Shown piece by piece: positions 1 through 7,317 of a stretch of 22,197 nucleotides of DNA (the stretch's first letter is position 1; each line of letters begins with the position of its first letter). The translations under genes were made by a program, and so were the position numbers. The DNA comes from a virus: IMG/VR virus record IMGVR_UViG_3300042373_000178, positions 1-22,197 of that record; one strand, given 5' to 3'. The notes under the pieces are model-generated. The model was not told the origin of the DNA. It worked only from the letters and a program-made list of their open reading frames with translations, and ran no database searches.

Positions 1-1
1 T

Positions 2-436
2 ACAGATGGCACAGTGCGCACATTCACTGAAACCATTCTCAAGAATGTGATTCAGAAAGTGTGGACGCAAGGCGGCACTCCAAAGATTCTGATGTGCGGT
101 CCTGTGAACAAGCAGCGCGTGTCGGGTTTCTCTGGCATTGCTTCCAGCCGATTCAACATTGATGGCGGTGCAAAGCCTGCGACCTTGGTCGGCGCTGTTG
201 ACATCTACGTTTCCGATTTCGGCAACGTGCAGGTCATCGCCAACCGATTCCAGCGTGAGCGTGACGCCTGGGTGATCGATCCTGACTACGCCAAAATGAC
301 TGTGCTGCGTCCATACAGCCAGGTTGAATTGGCCAAGACAGGCGATGCCGAAAAGCGTATGCTGATCGTGGAATGGGGTCACAAAGTGTCGGCTGAAAAC
401 GCCCACGGCCTCGCAGCCGACCTTGTAACTTCTTGA
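2..436 (+). CDS. Major capsid protein, SU10-type (DUF5309-like), C-terminal part
   Basis: The reading frame is open from the window edge, so this is the C-terminal part (about 144 residues) of a gene that starts outside. The sequence resembles the C-terminal half of the SU10-type major head protein family (DUF5309): a segment around GGTPKILMCGP, then a beta-rich part with VDIYVSDFG and the ending AENAHGLAADL. In this family the protein forms the icosahedral shell. The neighbours fit: a terminator follows directly, and a SU10-like adaptor lies three genes downstream. The assignment rests on recognised family style, not on a search. The internal GTG at base 14 is not a credible start because upstream codons in the same frame continue the protein. 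Confidence 0.82.
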   Translation, partial: TDGTVRTFTETILKNVIQKVWTQGGTPKILMCGPVNKQRVSGFSGIASSRFNIDGGAKPATLVGAVDIYVSDFGNVQVIANRFQRERDAWVIDPDYAKMTVLRPYSQVELAKTGDAEKRMLIVEWGHKVSAENAHGLAADLVTS

Positions 437-450
437 TTTGAAGCCAACGG

Positions 451-480
451 AAAAGGCCAGGGAAACCTGGCCTTTTTTTT
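451..480 (+). terminator. Rho-independent terminator after the capsid gene
   Basis: A perfect 7-bp stem GGCCAGG (455-461) and CCTGGCC (466-472) closes a GAAA tetraloop and is followed by eight T (473-480). Four A precede the stem, so the helix can extend by A-U pairs and the element could also act on the minus strand. It lies 14 bases after the capsid stop and only three bases before the next start codon. It probably reduces transcription of downstream genes relative to capsid, like the terminator after gene 10 of T7. Confidence 0.9.
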
Positions 481-483
481 AAG

Positions 484-798
484 ATGATCCACAAAAGAAT
501 TTTTGACCAAAACAAAGAACAGGGCATCACACGTTTCTGGCATGAGAATGCCGAGGGCGATGTGACCGTCGAGACAGAACAAGACGTTACAGCGGTAATT
601 GAGGCGAACAAAGCCATCTACAATGCAGTTGACGAGAAAGCCAATTGGACGGGTGAATGGCACTTGGTCGCAAGCATTCCAGAAGCCTTGTTTTACAAGA
701 TGAAGGCCGAGGGAAAGATTGATGATCAGGAGTACATGAAACGCTGGTTGAACTCAAGTGAAAATCAATTCTTCAGGACTCGACCAGGAAAAGTATGA
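484..798 (+). CDS. Conserved phage hypothetical protein following the capsid gene
   Basis: This 104-residue acidic protein has no assigned function. I recognise its C-terminal pattern (a WLN segment followed by FFRTRPGKV) and the middle part (EANKAIYN, then HLVASIP) from small proteins that follow capsid genes in several phages. That is recollection and was not searched. No signal peptide or membrane segment is seen. The start codon lies three bases after the T-run of the capsid terminator and has no Shine-Dalgarno sequence, so initiation may be weak or depend on ribosomes arriving from the capsid cistron. The gene ends in an ATGA overlap with the glycosyltransferase start, which implies translational coupling. 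A minor virion or head-completion role is possible by position only. Confidence 0.75.
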   Translation: MIHKRIFDQNKEQGITRFWHENAEGDVTVETEQDVTAVIEANKAIYNAVDEKANWTGEWHLVASIPEALFYKMKAEGKIDDQEYMKRWLNSSENQFFRTRPGKV

Positions 799-1454
799 AC
801 ACCATTGCTGTATGCACCCCAGCCCGCGACCAGGTACACACCAACTATTGCTATTGCTTAGTCAACATGGTGGCGTATCACACACTCAGCACAGAGGACG
901 CCATCAGTCTGAAGTTGATGCAGGGCACGATTCTCCAAAACCAAAGGGCAGACCTTTGCTTGGATGCAATGGCCGAGGGTTGCACGCACATCCTGTTTAT
1001 CGACAGCGACATGACCTTTCCCCAGGACATGGTGCAGCGGCTGCTTAAGCACGACAAAGCCATCGTGGCGGCCAACTGCGCCAGGCGCAGAATGCCCACA
1101 GGGCCAACGGCGCAGAACTATGACGAGAACGGCAAGCGCATCCCTGTTTACACCATGCCCGAGTCCACTGGCTTGGAAGAGGTGGGCAGCATTGGCACTG
1201 GCATAATGCTGATCAAGCGCGAGGTGTTTGAGGGGATGTCTGAGCCATGGTTTGACATGCCTTGGCAGACCACACGGGGGTACATGGGCGAGGATGTGTT
1301 TTTCTGCAAGAAGGCACAGGAACTTGGCCACAAGATTTACATCGACCATGACGTTTCCCACGAAATCGGACACATCGGAACCTTTGAATTTGGGCATCCT
1401 CACACCTGGGCGGTGAAAGAGGAAATGGAAAAAGAGGCTAAAAATGGCACTTAG
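795..1454 (+). CDS. GT-A fold glycosyltransferase (family 2-like)
   Basis: This 219-residue protein looks like a short GT-A glycosyltransferase. A N-terminal strand (TIAVCTPARD) is followed by a strand ending in the metal-binding motif D70-S71-D72 (FIDSDMTFP). A later GED motif (165-167) sits where the catalytic acid usually lies, and His189 and His193 follow in DVSHEIGHIG. The family moves a sugar from a nucleotide-sugar to an acceptor in the cytoplasm. The acceptor cannot be read from sequence: virion protein, DNA or host surface glycan are all possible. The gene is locked between head genes, sharing ATGA with the upstream gene and overlapping the adaptor start by 11 bases, so it is a late gene. 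No membrane segment is visible. Confidence 0.85.
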   Translation: MNTIAVCTPARDQVHTNYCYCLVNMVAYHTLSTEDAISLKLMQGTILQNQRADLCLDAMAEGCTHILFIDSDMTFPQDMVQRLLKHDKAIVAANCARRRMPTGPTAQNYDENGKRIPVYTMPESTGLEEVGSIGTGIMLIKREVFEGMSEPWFDMPWQTTRGYMGEDVFFCKKAQELGHKIYIDHDVSHEIGHIGTFEFGHPHTWAVKEEMEKEAKNGT

Positions 1455-2067
1455 CACTTATGCAGAGTTGAGGACATCCATCGGGGATTGGCTTAACAGG
1501 TCTGACCTGTCGGCCACCATCCCTGATTTCATCAGCTTGGCCGAGGCCCAGATTGAGCGCACGCTGCGCACCCGGCAAATGATTGTTCGGGCCAATGCGT
1601 CTTTTGATTCTGAGTATGGCGCTGTGCCTGCTGACTTCTTGGAAACCAAGTCGCTGAAGCTGACCAGCACCAACCCACTGACACCCTTGGCATTCTTGTC
1701 AATTGATGACATGGACGAGGCGCGGTCGCATTACACGGCCAGTGGTCGGCCACGGTTCTTTAGTGTGGTGGGTGGGCAATTCCGAATCAGCCCAACACCT
1801 GATGCAACCTACACAGCCGAACTGATCTACTTTGGAAAGTTGACAAAGTTATCAAACAGCGTGGCCAGCAATTGGCTTTTAGCATCAAGTCCTGACATCT
1901 ATTTGTATGGGGCATTGCTGCAAGCTGCGCCATACTTGCAAGACGATGCGAGAATTCAAACATGGGCAACTCTGTATGAGCGTGCCTTGAATGACTTGCG
2001 TACAGCAGATGATCGTGCATCGACATCTGGTGGTGTGCTGTTGACCCGAGCAAAGACTTTTGGATAA
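1444..2067 (+). CDS. SU10-like adaptor (head-tail connector) protein
   Basis: The 207-residue protein matches the general plan of SU10-type phage adaptor proteins. It has an N-terminal helical segment (TYAELRTSIGDWLNRSD, then ISLAEAQIER), a beta-rich middle that includes VPADFLETKSL and a C-terminal helical part with YLYGALLQAAPYLQDD. Such proteins form a ring below the portal and join the capsid vertex to the short tail. The start at 1444 has a GAGG ribosome site about six bases upstream and overlaps the glycosyltransferase end by 11 bases. The location between capsid and tail genes fits the role. Family naming is from memory of the sequence pattern. Confidence 0.8.
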   Translation: MALSTYAELRTSIGDWLNRSDLSATIPDFISLAEAQIERTLRTRQMIVRANASFDSEYGAVPADFLETKSLKLTSTNPLTPLAFLSIDDMDEARSHYTASGRPRFFSVVGGQFRISPTPDATYTAELIYFGKLTKLSNSVASNWLLASSPDIYLYGALLQAAPYLQDDARIQTWATLYERALNDLRTADDRASTSGGVLLTRAKTFG

Positions 2068-2076
2068 GGGCTGGAT

Positions 2077-2475
2077 ATGTCATCTTTTACCGATTACACA
2101 GAAAATCTGGTTCTCAACTTTTTGTTGACTACCAACACGGCCACACGCCCAACAGCTTGGTATGTGGGCTTGTTCACGGCTGCGCCATCAGACACTGGTG
2201 GTGGCACTGAGGTGTCGGGAAGCGCATACGCCCGAGTTGCCACCGGGACCATGACGGTTTCCGGCACATCTCCGACAACCGCGACCAACGCTGCGGCTAT
2301 TGAGTTTGCTGCGGCCTCTGGTGGTAATTGGGGCGCCATCGGCTGGGCTGCCATTTTTGACGCATCCACAGGCGGCAATATGCTGGCCTGGGCGGCTTTG
2401 AGTACATCACGCACCATCAACGATGGCGATGTGCTGCGCATCCCTGCTGGCGACCTTGACGTTACCCTGACATGA
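2077..2475 (+). CDS. Small phage tail fibre-type protein
   Basis: This 132-residue Ala/Thr/Gly-rich protein follows a layout often labelled phage tail fibre protein. It has an N-terminal helix (ENLVLNFLL), the strand WYVGLFTAAPSDTGGGTEVSG, the pairs YARVA and AAIEFAAASGG, then WGAIGWAAIFDASTGGNMLAW and a terminal IPAGDLDVTL. The last strands are the most recognisable part. A role in the tail fibre or receptor-binding complex is inferred from naming conventions and from the fibre genes that follow. The start is preceded by AAGGG, and the next gene begins one base after its stop. Confidence 0.75.
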   Translation: MSSFTDYTENLVLNFLLTTNTATRPTAWYVGLFTAAPSDTGGGTEVSGSAYARVATGTMTVSGTSPTTATNAAAIEFAAASGGNWGAIGWAAIFDASTGGNMLAWAALSTSRTINDGDVLRIPAGDLDVTLT

Positions 2476-2476
2476 C

Positions 2477-3289
2477 ATGGCTGCATATGGTCGTGGCAGT
2501 TATGGAGTTGGGCAATACTCTGAACCACGGGTAGGGTACGGCGGCGGCTCCTACGGGGTCGGCAATTATTCCAGAGGCTCCTTTGAGCCTGCTGTCTCGA
2601 TTTCTGCAACAAGCGCCATGTCAGTTGGCGCAAGTGTTGTCTCCAACGTATCTGTATTGATCGAATCTGCCAGCACCATGTCGGTGTCGGCCACCAGGTT
2701 TACGTTTGCAGGTTTGACGGTTTCCAGCCAAAGCGCCATGACGGTGAGGGTCGTTGCGCTGTTTGATGCGGCGGCTGCCATTGCGGCCACCAGCAGCGTG
2801 GCAATTTCTGGTCTGCGGTATGCCATTGGCGCATCCACATTTGCGGCGGCATCTAGCGCCAGCGTGAGTGCCACCAGGTTTGCTTTTGCTGCTTTTGCTG
2901 CGGTGGACGTAAGCGCCATGACGGTCAATGCGGTTCGAGTGCCGCTGATTCAGATACTGATTGAAGACTTTGGCGCAATGACGGTCAGCACCAGCGTGAT
3001 CGTCAACCAGGCTGTGCTGATTCAGGCCCAATCTGCAATGACGATCAGCGCCACCCGCAGGCAAAGTGCTGCGGTTGTTTTTACTGGTGTGTCCAGCATG
3101 ACGGTGGCGGCAAACCTGAAATGGGTTCCAGAGGGTGACACGCCAGAAACCTGGGACACAATTGCCGACACAAACGAATCATGGACACCAGTGTCTGACA
3201 CGACAGAAACATGGGAAGCGATTGCAAACACCAGTGAAAGCTGGACGCCAATCGCGGATAATTCAGAAACTTGGCAAATTGCCGCATGA
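2477..3289 (+). CDS. Repetitive structural protein with beta-type and tryptophan repeats
   Basis: This 270-residue low-complexity protein has three parts. Residues 1-40 are Gly/Tyr/Ser-rich, with GRGSYGVG and GGGSYGVG. Residues of about 41-212 carry imperfect repeats built around SAMTVSATR, spaced roughly 20-26 residues, as expected for a beta-solenoid or extended fibre. The C-terminal end has six tryptophans at an exact 10-residue spacing (216, 226, 236, 246, 256, 266) in alternating ETW and ESWTP units. It lies between two tail fibre genes and is probably a tail or fibre component. I have no specific function for it, and no signal peptide or membrane segment is seen. Confidence 0.75.
   Translation: MAAYGRGSYGVGQYSEPRVGYGGGSYGVGNYSRGSFEPAVSISATSAMSVGASVVSNVSVLIESASTMSVSATRFTFAGLTVSSQSAMTVRVVALFDAAAAIAATSSVAISGLRYAIGASTFAAASSASVSATRFAFAAFAAVDVSAMTVNAVRVPLIQILIEDFGAMTVSTSVIVNQAVLIQAQSAMTISATRRQSAAVVFTGVSSMTVAANLKWVPEGDTPETWDTIADTNESWTPVSDTTETWEAIANTSESWTPIADNSETWQIAA
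2580..3110 (+). repeat. Degenerate in-gene repeat encoding SAMTVSATR-like units
   Basis: Short coding repeats recur here with cores such as AGCGCCATGACGGT, seen near 2730 and 2920, and close variants near 2610, 2680, 2970, 3035 and 3095. Spacing is irregular, about 60-80 bases. They encode the repeated Ser-Ala-Met-Thr-Val strands of the host gene. Confidence 0.6.
3122..3276 (+). repeat. 30-base coding period with tryptophan every 10 residues
   Basis: Six TGG codons recur every 30 bases, with a 60-base super-period that alternates TETW-type and ESWTP-type units. The DNA copies have diverged at third positions while the protein pattern is kept. Confidence 0.75.
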
Positions 3290-3297
3290 GGTGAAAA

Positions 3298-4113
3298 ATG
3301 GCTGATACCACGACCACAAACCTATTACTGACCAAACCCGAGGTCGGTGCATCGACTGACACCTGGGGAACCAAGATCAATACTGATCTGGACTCCATTG
3401 ACGCTTTGTTTGATGCGGGTCCAGTGCTGAAGGTGACAAAGGGCGGTACTGGTGGGGCTACAGCCTCTGCTGCACGGACTGCCCTTGGTGTTGCCATCGG
3501 TACTGATGTCCTAGCTTATGACTCAAACCTCCAGAGTTTTGTCACTGCGTTTACGTTGCCCACAGCCGATAGCACAGCAGACTTTGTGCTGAAGACAAAC
3601 GGTTCTGGCACATTGGGTTTTGCGGCTGCTGCTACAGGCGATGTAACTCTTGCTGGCGCTCAGACCTTTACAGGCACAAAGACCTTTGCTGGCACATCCT
3701 CTGCCCAAGCAATCATCCTGAACGATGCAGCAGAAGTCACCACAGTCTCTGCCACAGCAGCTACAGGCACTATTGCTTACGACATCACAACACAGTCGGT
3801 GCTGTACTACACCAGCAACGCATCAGCTAACTGGACAGTGAACTTTCGAGGCTCAAGCGGCACATCATTGGACACACTGATGTCCACAGGCCAATCCATG
3901 ACCGTGGCTTTCTTGGTGACTCAAGGCTCAACTGCTTACTACAACAGTGCTGTGCAGATTGACGGTACAACTTCTGGCGTGACTACGCGCTGGTTGGGCG
4001 GCGCTCCGACAGCGGGTAATGCAAGCGGCATTGACAGCTACCGCTATCTCATCATCAAGACAGGCAGTGCAACCTTTACCGTCTTGGCAAGCAACACACA
4101 ATTCAAGGCTTAA
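3298..4113 (+). CDS. Tail fibre-like protein with conserved attachment-type N-terminus
   Basis: The 271-residue protein opens with the block [20 protein letters not shown] followed by [11 protein letters not shown] recognise this as a common N-terminus of phage tail fibre proteins, where it probably anchors the fibre to the virion. It continues through [17 protein letters not shown], a fibre-like linker, and Thr/Ala-rich repeats ([12 protein letters not shown]). The C-terminal half is a compact beta-rich domain with NWTVNFRG and YRYLIIKTG. The start has a clear GAGGTG ribosome site overlapping the previous stop. The gene lies three bases before a putative receptor-binding protein, so the two may form one appendage. 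Confidence 0.75.
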   Translation: MADTTTTNLLLTKPEVGASTDTWGTKINTDLDSIDALFDAGPVLKVTKGGTGGATASAARTALGVAIGTDVLAYDSNLQSFVTAFTLPTADSTADFVLKTNGSGTLGFAAAATGDVTLAGAQTFTGTKTFAGTSSAQAIILNDAAEVTTVSATAATGTIAYDITTQSVLYYTSNASANWTVNFRGSSGTSLDTLMSTGQSMTVAFLVTQGSTAYYNSAVQIDGTTSGVTTRWLGGAPTAGNASGIDSYRYLIIKTGSATFTVLASNTQFKA

Positions 4114-4116
4114 TCT

Positions 4117-6051
4117 ATGCCATTACAAGCAACAAGTGGTGCGGCTAGTTACGATGCTTTTGGTGGCGGCGTACCTGTTGTGCCTAACTACATTGAGGAT
4201 GTGTTCCAGACTTGGCTGTACACAGGCAACGGCTCTACACAGACGATCACTAACGGGATTGATCTGGCGGGTAAGGGTGGGCTTACGTGGCTTAAATCTC
4301 GTTCTGCCGCAACAAACAATTTCTTGTTTGACACGACACGGGGCGCGTTAAACGAAATCAACAGCAACACCACAGAAGCTCAAGCATCTCTTGCAAATAG
4401 CCTGACAGCGTTTAACTCTAACGGTTTTTCTTTGGGGAGTGCTGCTGGCATTAACGTCAACGCAGCCACCTACGCCTCATGGACATTCCGAGAGCAAAGT
4501 AAATTTTTTGATGTGGTGACGTATACGGGGGATGGCGTAAACAACAGGGCAATTGCCCACAGTTTAACGTCTGCTCCCGGCTGTATTATCGTCAAGAGAA
4601 CAAGTTCTTCTAACGACTGGCGCGTTTACCACCGATCAATGGGTAGCCCTGCTCAGAACTACTTTATGAGCCTGAACGCAACACAGGCTGCTTTCGATAC
4701 ATCGGTTGCAACGATGTGGCCGTCTGCACCAACCAGCACAGCTTTTTTTGTCAGCGATCAATCTGAAGTAAACGCTTCTGGCTCTACTTACGTAGCCTAC
4801 CTATTCGCCCACAACGCAGGAGGCTTTGGCCTAACTGGTACGGACAATGTGATTTCGTGTGGGTCGTTTACGACCACTGGAGCAGTTGTTAACGTTACTT
4901 TGGGTTATGAGCCGCAGTTTTTGTTAGTCAAGAGAACGGATGGGGTAGATGATTGGCGAATCATTGACAACATGAGAGGGTTTTCGGCAGACAAAGATGA
5001 CCAGATACTTTATCCAAATTCATCTGCCGCCGAAGTAAATTTAAACCCGTACATAGGCCCGACAGCAACCGGATTTTCAACAGCGGCAATCACAACGGGG
5101 CGCACCTACATCTACATCGCCATACGCCGTGGCCCGATGAAAGTGCCTACTACGGGGACGAGTGTGTTTGCGCCTGTGATCGGTAACGCTAGTTCATCAG
5201 CACCTTTTACAACCTTTAATACATCATTTACAGTGGACGGAACAATATACCAAGCAAGGACTGGAAGCACGGGATACGAAGAATCTCGGCTGCAAGGAAA
5301 CGGTAGATATTTGCAAACAGCATCTACTGCGGCTGAACTGACTACCGGCGTGGTTGTCTGGGACAGACAGACGGGGGTTGGCTCAACGTCAAGCATAAAT
5401 CTTAGCGACTATATTGGCTGGATGTATCGCCGCGCTCCCGGCTTCTTTGATGTGGTTTGCTATACGGGGACTGGAAGTGCAAGGACTGTGGCGCACAACT
5501 TGGCAGCAGTGCCTGAGTTGATCATTGTGAAGCGTAGAAGTGGCATTGCCGGTTGGCCCATATATTCAGCGCCAACAGGCATAAATAAACTATTGTTTCT
5601 GAATCTCACAGACGCAGAACAAGGCGACCCAAGCAACACATATTGGAATAACACATTACCAACTACATCTGTGTTTAGTCTTGGTAGTAATGTTCCCAAT
5701 GCATCTGCTCAGACATATGTAGCCTACCTCTTTGCAACCTGCCCCGGCGTAAGCAAGGTCGGCAGTTACACAGGCACCGGCACAACACAGGCTATTGCTT
5801 GCGGCTTCACTGGCGGTGCAAGGTTTGTTCTCATTAAGCGTACAGACTCAACGGGTGATTGGTACGTGTGGGATTCTGCCCGTGGAATTGTGGCTGGCAA
5901 TGATCCATACCTCCTGCTCAACAGCACAGCCGCTCAAGTGACGGGTACGGACTACATCGACACATCGGCTACTGGCTTTGAGATCAGCAGCACAGCGCCC
6001 GCAGCTATCAATGCCAGCGGTGGAACATTCGTGTTCCTTGCCATAGCGTAA
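4117..6051 (+). CDS. Multidomain receptor-binding type protein with DUF7483-like repeats
   Basis: This 644-residue protein is built of about five related beta-rich modules. Each contains a YTGxG or SFTTTG opening, a VKR or IKR strand followed by a D-W pair, and often an AYLF or FLAIA ending. Modules begin near residues 30, 130, 247, 442 and 548. The phrase FFDVV opens two of them, and IGWMYRRAPGFFDVV is typical of proteins I associate with DUF7483. These are found in phage tail and receptor-binding proteins. The modules before 330 and after 440 are separated by a segment without the pattern. The location next to a fibre gene and before a tail assembly chaperone supports a host-recognition role. 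Sugar binding is plausible but unproven. Confidence 0.75.
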   Translation: MPLQATSGAASYDAFGGGVPVVPNYIEDVFQTWLYTGNGSTQTITNGIDLAGKGGLTWLKSRSAATNNFLFDTTRGALNEINSNTTEAQASLANSLTAFNSNGFSLGSAAGINVNAATYASWTFREQSKFFDVVTYTGDGVNNRAIAHSLTSAPGCIIVKRTSSSNDWRVYHRSMGSPAQNYFMSLNATQAAFDTSVATMWPSAPTSTAFFVSDQSEVNASGSTYVAYLFAHNAGGFGLTGTDNVISCGSFTTTGAVVNVTLGYEPQFLLVKRTDGVDDWRIIDNMRGFSADKDDQILYPNSSAAEVNLNPYIGPTATGFSTAAITTGRTYIYIAIRRGPMKVPTTGTSVFAPVIGNASSSAPFTTFNTSFTVDGTIYQARTGSTGYEESRLQGNGRYLQTASTAAELTTGVVVWDRQTGVGSTSSINLSDYIGWMYRRAPGFFDVVCYTGTGSARTVAHNLAAVPELIIVKRRSGIAGWPIYSAPTGINKLLFLNLTDAEQGDPSNTYWNNTLPTTSVFSLGSNVPNASAQTYVAYLFATCPGVSKVGSYTGTGTTQAIACGFTGGARFVLIKRTDSTGDWYVWDSARGIVAGNDPYLLLNSTAAQVTGTDYIDTSATGFEISSTAPAAINASGGTFVFLAIA

Positions 6052-6067
6052 ATTTAAGGAGTAACAA

Positions 6068-6565
6068 ATGCAAATTCGAACAAATGACGGTCGAGTAATG
6101 TACGAGGTAGAGTTCCGTACACACATCAAAGCCAACGGTGGCCCATCATGGGATACAACAACTCCTGAAGTCCTAGAGGCTTTGGGTGCTGATGTCGTCT
6201 TTGAAGGCCCACAAGCCACAGGCGGTACGGTGTATCAATACTCTCAAGCTGACGGTGTTGAGCAGATCGATGGCAAGTGGTACACCAAGCACATCCTTGG
6301 TCCTGTCTTTACAGACACAACAGTTGATGGCGTGACAACCACTGCTGCTGAGAATGAGGCTGCTTACAGGGCCGCCAAAGATGCTGAACAGGCTAAGTCT
6401 GTACGCACAAGCCGTAGCGAGAAGCTCAAGGACAGCGATTGGACTCAGGTGGCTGATGCCCCTGTGGACAAAGCTGCATGGGCTACATACCGCCAAGCCT
6501 TGCGTGATGTCACTGGCCAAGAAGGTTTTCCTTGGACTATCACATGGCCAACACAACCGGAATAA
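6068..6565 (+). CDS. Tail assembly chaperone (Phage_tail_APC-like)
   Basis: The C-terminal third carries the pattern known from phage tail assembly chaperones: RSEKLKDSDWTQVADAP, then WATYRQALRDVTGQEGFPW and a terminal TWPTQPE. In this family the domain helps fold or assemble tail fibres and is probably not kept in the virion. The N-terminal 100 residues are beta-rich and variable. The gene sits directly after the receptor-binding type protein, as expected for its chaperone. The start at 6068 has one of the best ribosome sites in the window (AAGGAG, about seven bases before ATG). The whole protein is 165 residues, an ordinary length. Confidence 0.82.
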   Translation: MQIRTNDGRVMYEVEFRTHIKANGGPSWDTTTPEVLEALGADVVFEGPQATGGTVYQYSQADGVEQIDGKWYTKHILGPVFTDTTVDGVTTTAAENEAAYRAAKDAEQAKSVRTSRSEKLKDSDWTQVADAPVDKAAWATYRQALRDVTGQEGFPWTITWPTQPE

Positions 6566-6568
6566 ACC

Positions 6569-6775
6569 ATGTCGGAGCAGATCGATGCAACGGAGGCTAG
6601 ATTGACCACCCATGAACAGGTTTGCGCCCATCGTTATGAAGGCATTCAAAAGTCTTTTGAATCAGGCTCTAAGCGGATGGCAAAGATTGAGTACCTGCTT
6701 TATGCGGTGATCGCTGCGGTATTGCTTGGCCCAGGTGTGGCTGCTGAGTTGGTCAAAAAGATATTTGGCTTATGA
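6569..6775 (+). CDS. Small membrane protein, XhlA-like, lysis module
   Basis: The 68-residue protein has a polar, probably helical N-terminal part (1-40) and one hydrophobic segment at about 42-59 (LLYAVIAAVLLGPGVAA), ending in a short basic tail. This plan is shared by XhlA-type and other small phage holin-associated proteins. It opens a run of four membrane proteins upstream of the endolysin, which supports a lysis role. Its stop overlaps the start of a 32-residue membrane peptide (ATGA at 6772-6775). No enzymatic motif is present. The family name is a resemblance only. Confidence 0.65.
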   Translation: MSEQIDATEARLTTHEQVCAHRYEGIQKSFESGSKRMAKIEYLLYAVIAAVLLGPGVAAELVKKIFGL

Positions 6776-6870
6776 AAGATTGGGCCGTTAGCTTTATTGC
6801 AGCGGCCAGCCTGGTTTGTTTTATTGTTTGGTCCACCAGCATAATCGTGCCATTCGTATGGAGCCTGTAA
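6772..6870 (+). CDS. 32-residue single-span membrane peptide
   Basis: A 32-codon frame starts in the ATGA overlap with the preceding gene and its TAA stop at 6868-6870 is followed at once by the next ATG. The product begins MKDW and is then almost wholly hydrophobic (about residues 5-30, including VSFIAAASLVCFIVW), ending with PFVWSL. It fills the only gap between two lysis-module genes and uses both neighbours' boundaries exactly, which supports a real gene. It could be a holin regulator or pinholin-like peptide. I know of no named family. Confidence 0.65.
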   Translation: MKDWAVSFIAAASLVCFIVWSTSIIVPFVWSL

Positions 6871-7317
6871 ATGCTTGCAGAAATCGCGGCGGCGAACGCA
6901 GCTTTTGCAGTCATCAAGGCTGCGCTGGCTAATGGCAAAGACCTGTCCGATCTTGGCTCTCGCGTCTTTGACTACTTTGACAACAAGGCCAAGATTCAGC
7001 AGAAGGTCACCGAAAAAGGCAACCGTTCAGACATTGAAGAATTCTTTGCCCTTGAGAAGCTCAACGCTCAAGAGGTCGAACTGCGCGAACGCATGGTCTA
7101 CGCAGGTCGCCCTGGCATGTGGGGTGATTGGCAAAAGTTCCAGGCCGCAGCAGCACGCAGGCGCAGGGAAGACAAAGAAGCAGCAGCCAAAGAGGCGCAG
7201 AGGCGCAAGCAGCAGCTTGAAGACCTTGCGGAATACATTGCCATCGGTTTGGGCGTAATCGTGCTTGCTGCCCTTTTGATTGGCGGCATCATTTTGTACA
7301 TGAAGCACCTGAGATGA
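6871..7317 (+). CDS. Conserved phage protein with C-terminal membrane anchor
   Basis: The 148-residue protein has three visible parts: an N-terminal helix with ANAAFAVIKAAL (8-19), a conserved-looking centre MVYAGRPGMWGDWQKFQ (75-91), and an Arg/Glu/Ala-rich coiled-coil stretch (about 95-120) leading into one membrane span (122-143). I have seen this combination in unannotated proteins of aquatic phages, always without function. By topology it would be a cytoplasmic domain anchored in the inner membrane. It lies in the lysis module between two other membrane proteins and shares ATGA with the next gene. Lysis accessory or virion ejection roles are both possible. Confidence 0.75.
   Translation: MLAEIAAANAAFAVIKAALANGKDLSDLGSRVFDYFDNKAKIQQKVTEKGNRSDIEEFFALEKLNAQEVELRERMVYAGRPGMWGDWQKFQAAAARRRREDKEAAAKEAQRRKQQLEDLAEYIAIGLGVIVLAALLIGGIILYMKHLR

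Noticed and set aside
858-1457. Long minus-strand frame of 199 codons opposite the glycosyltransferase
   Set aside because: It runs antisense to a gene with clear motifs and good coupling, has no recognisable motif and would overlap late genes in the wrong direction.
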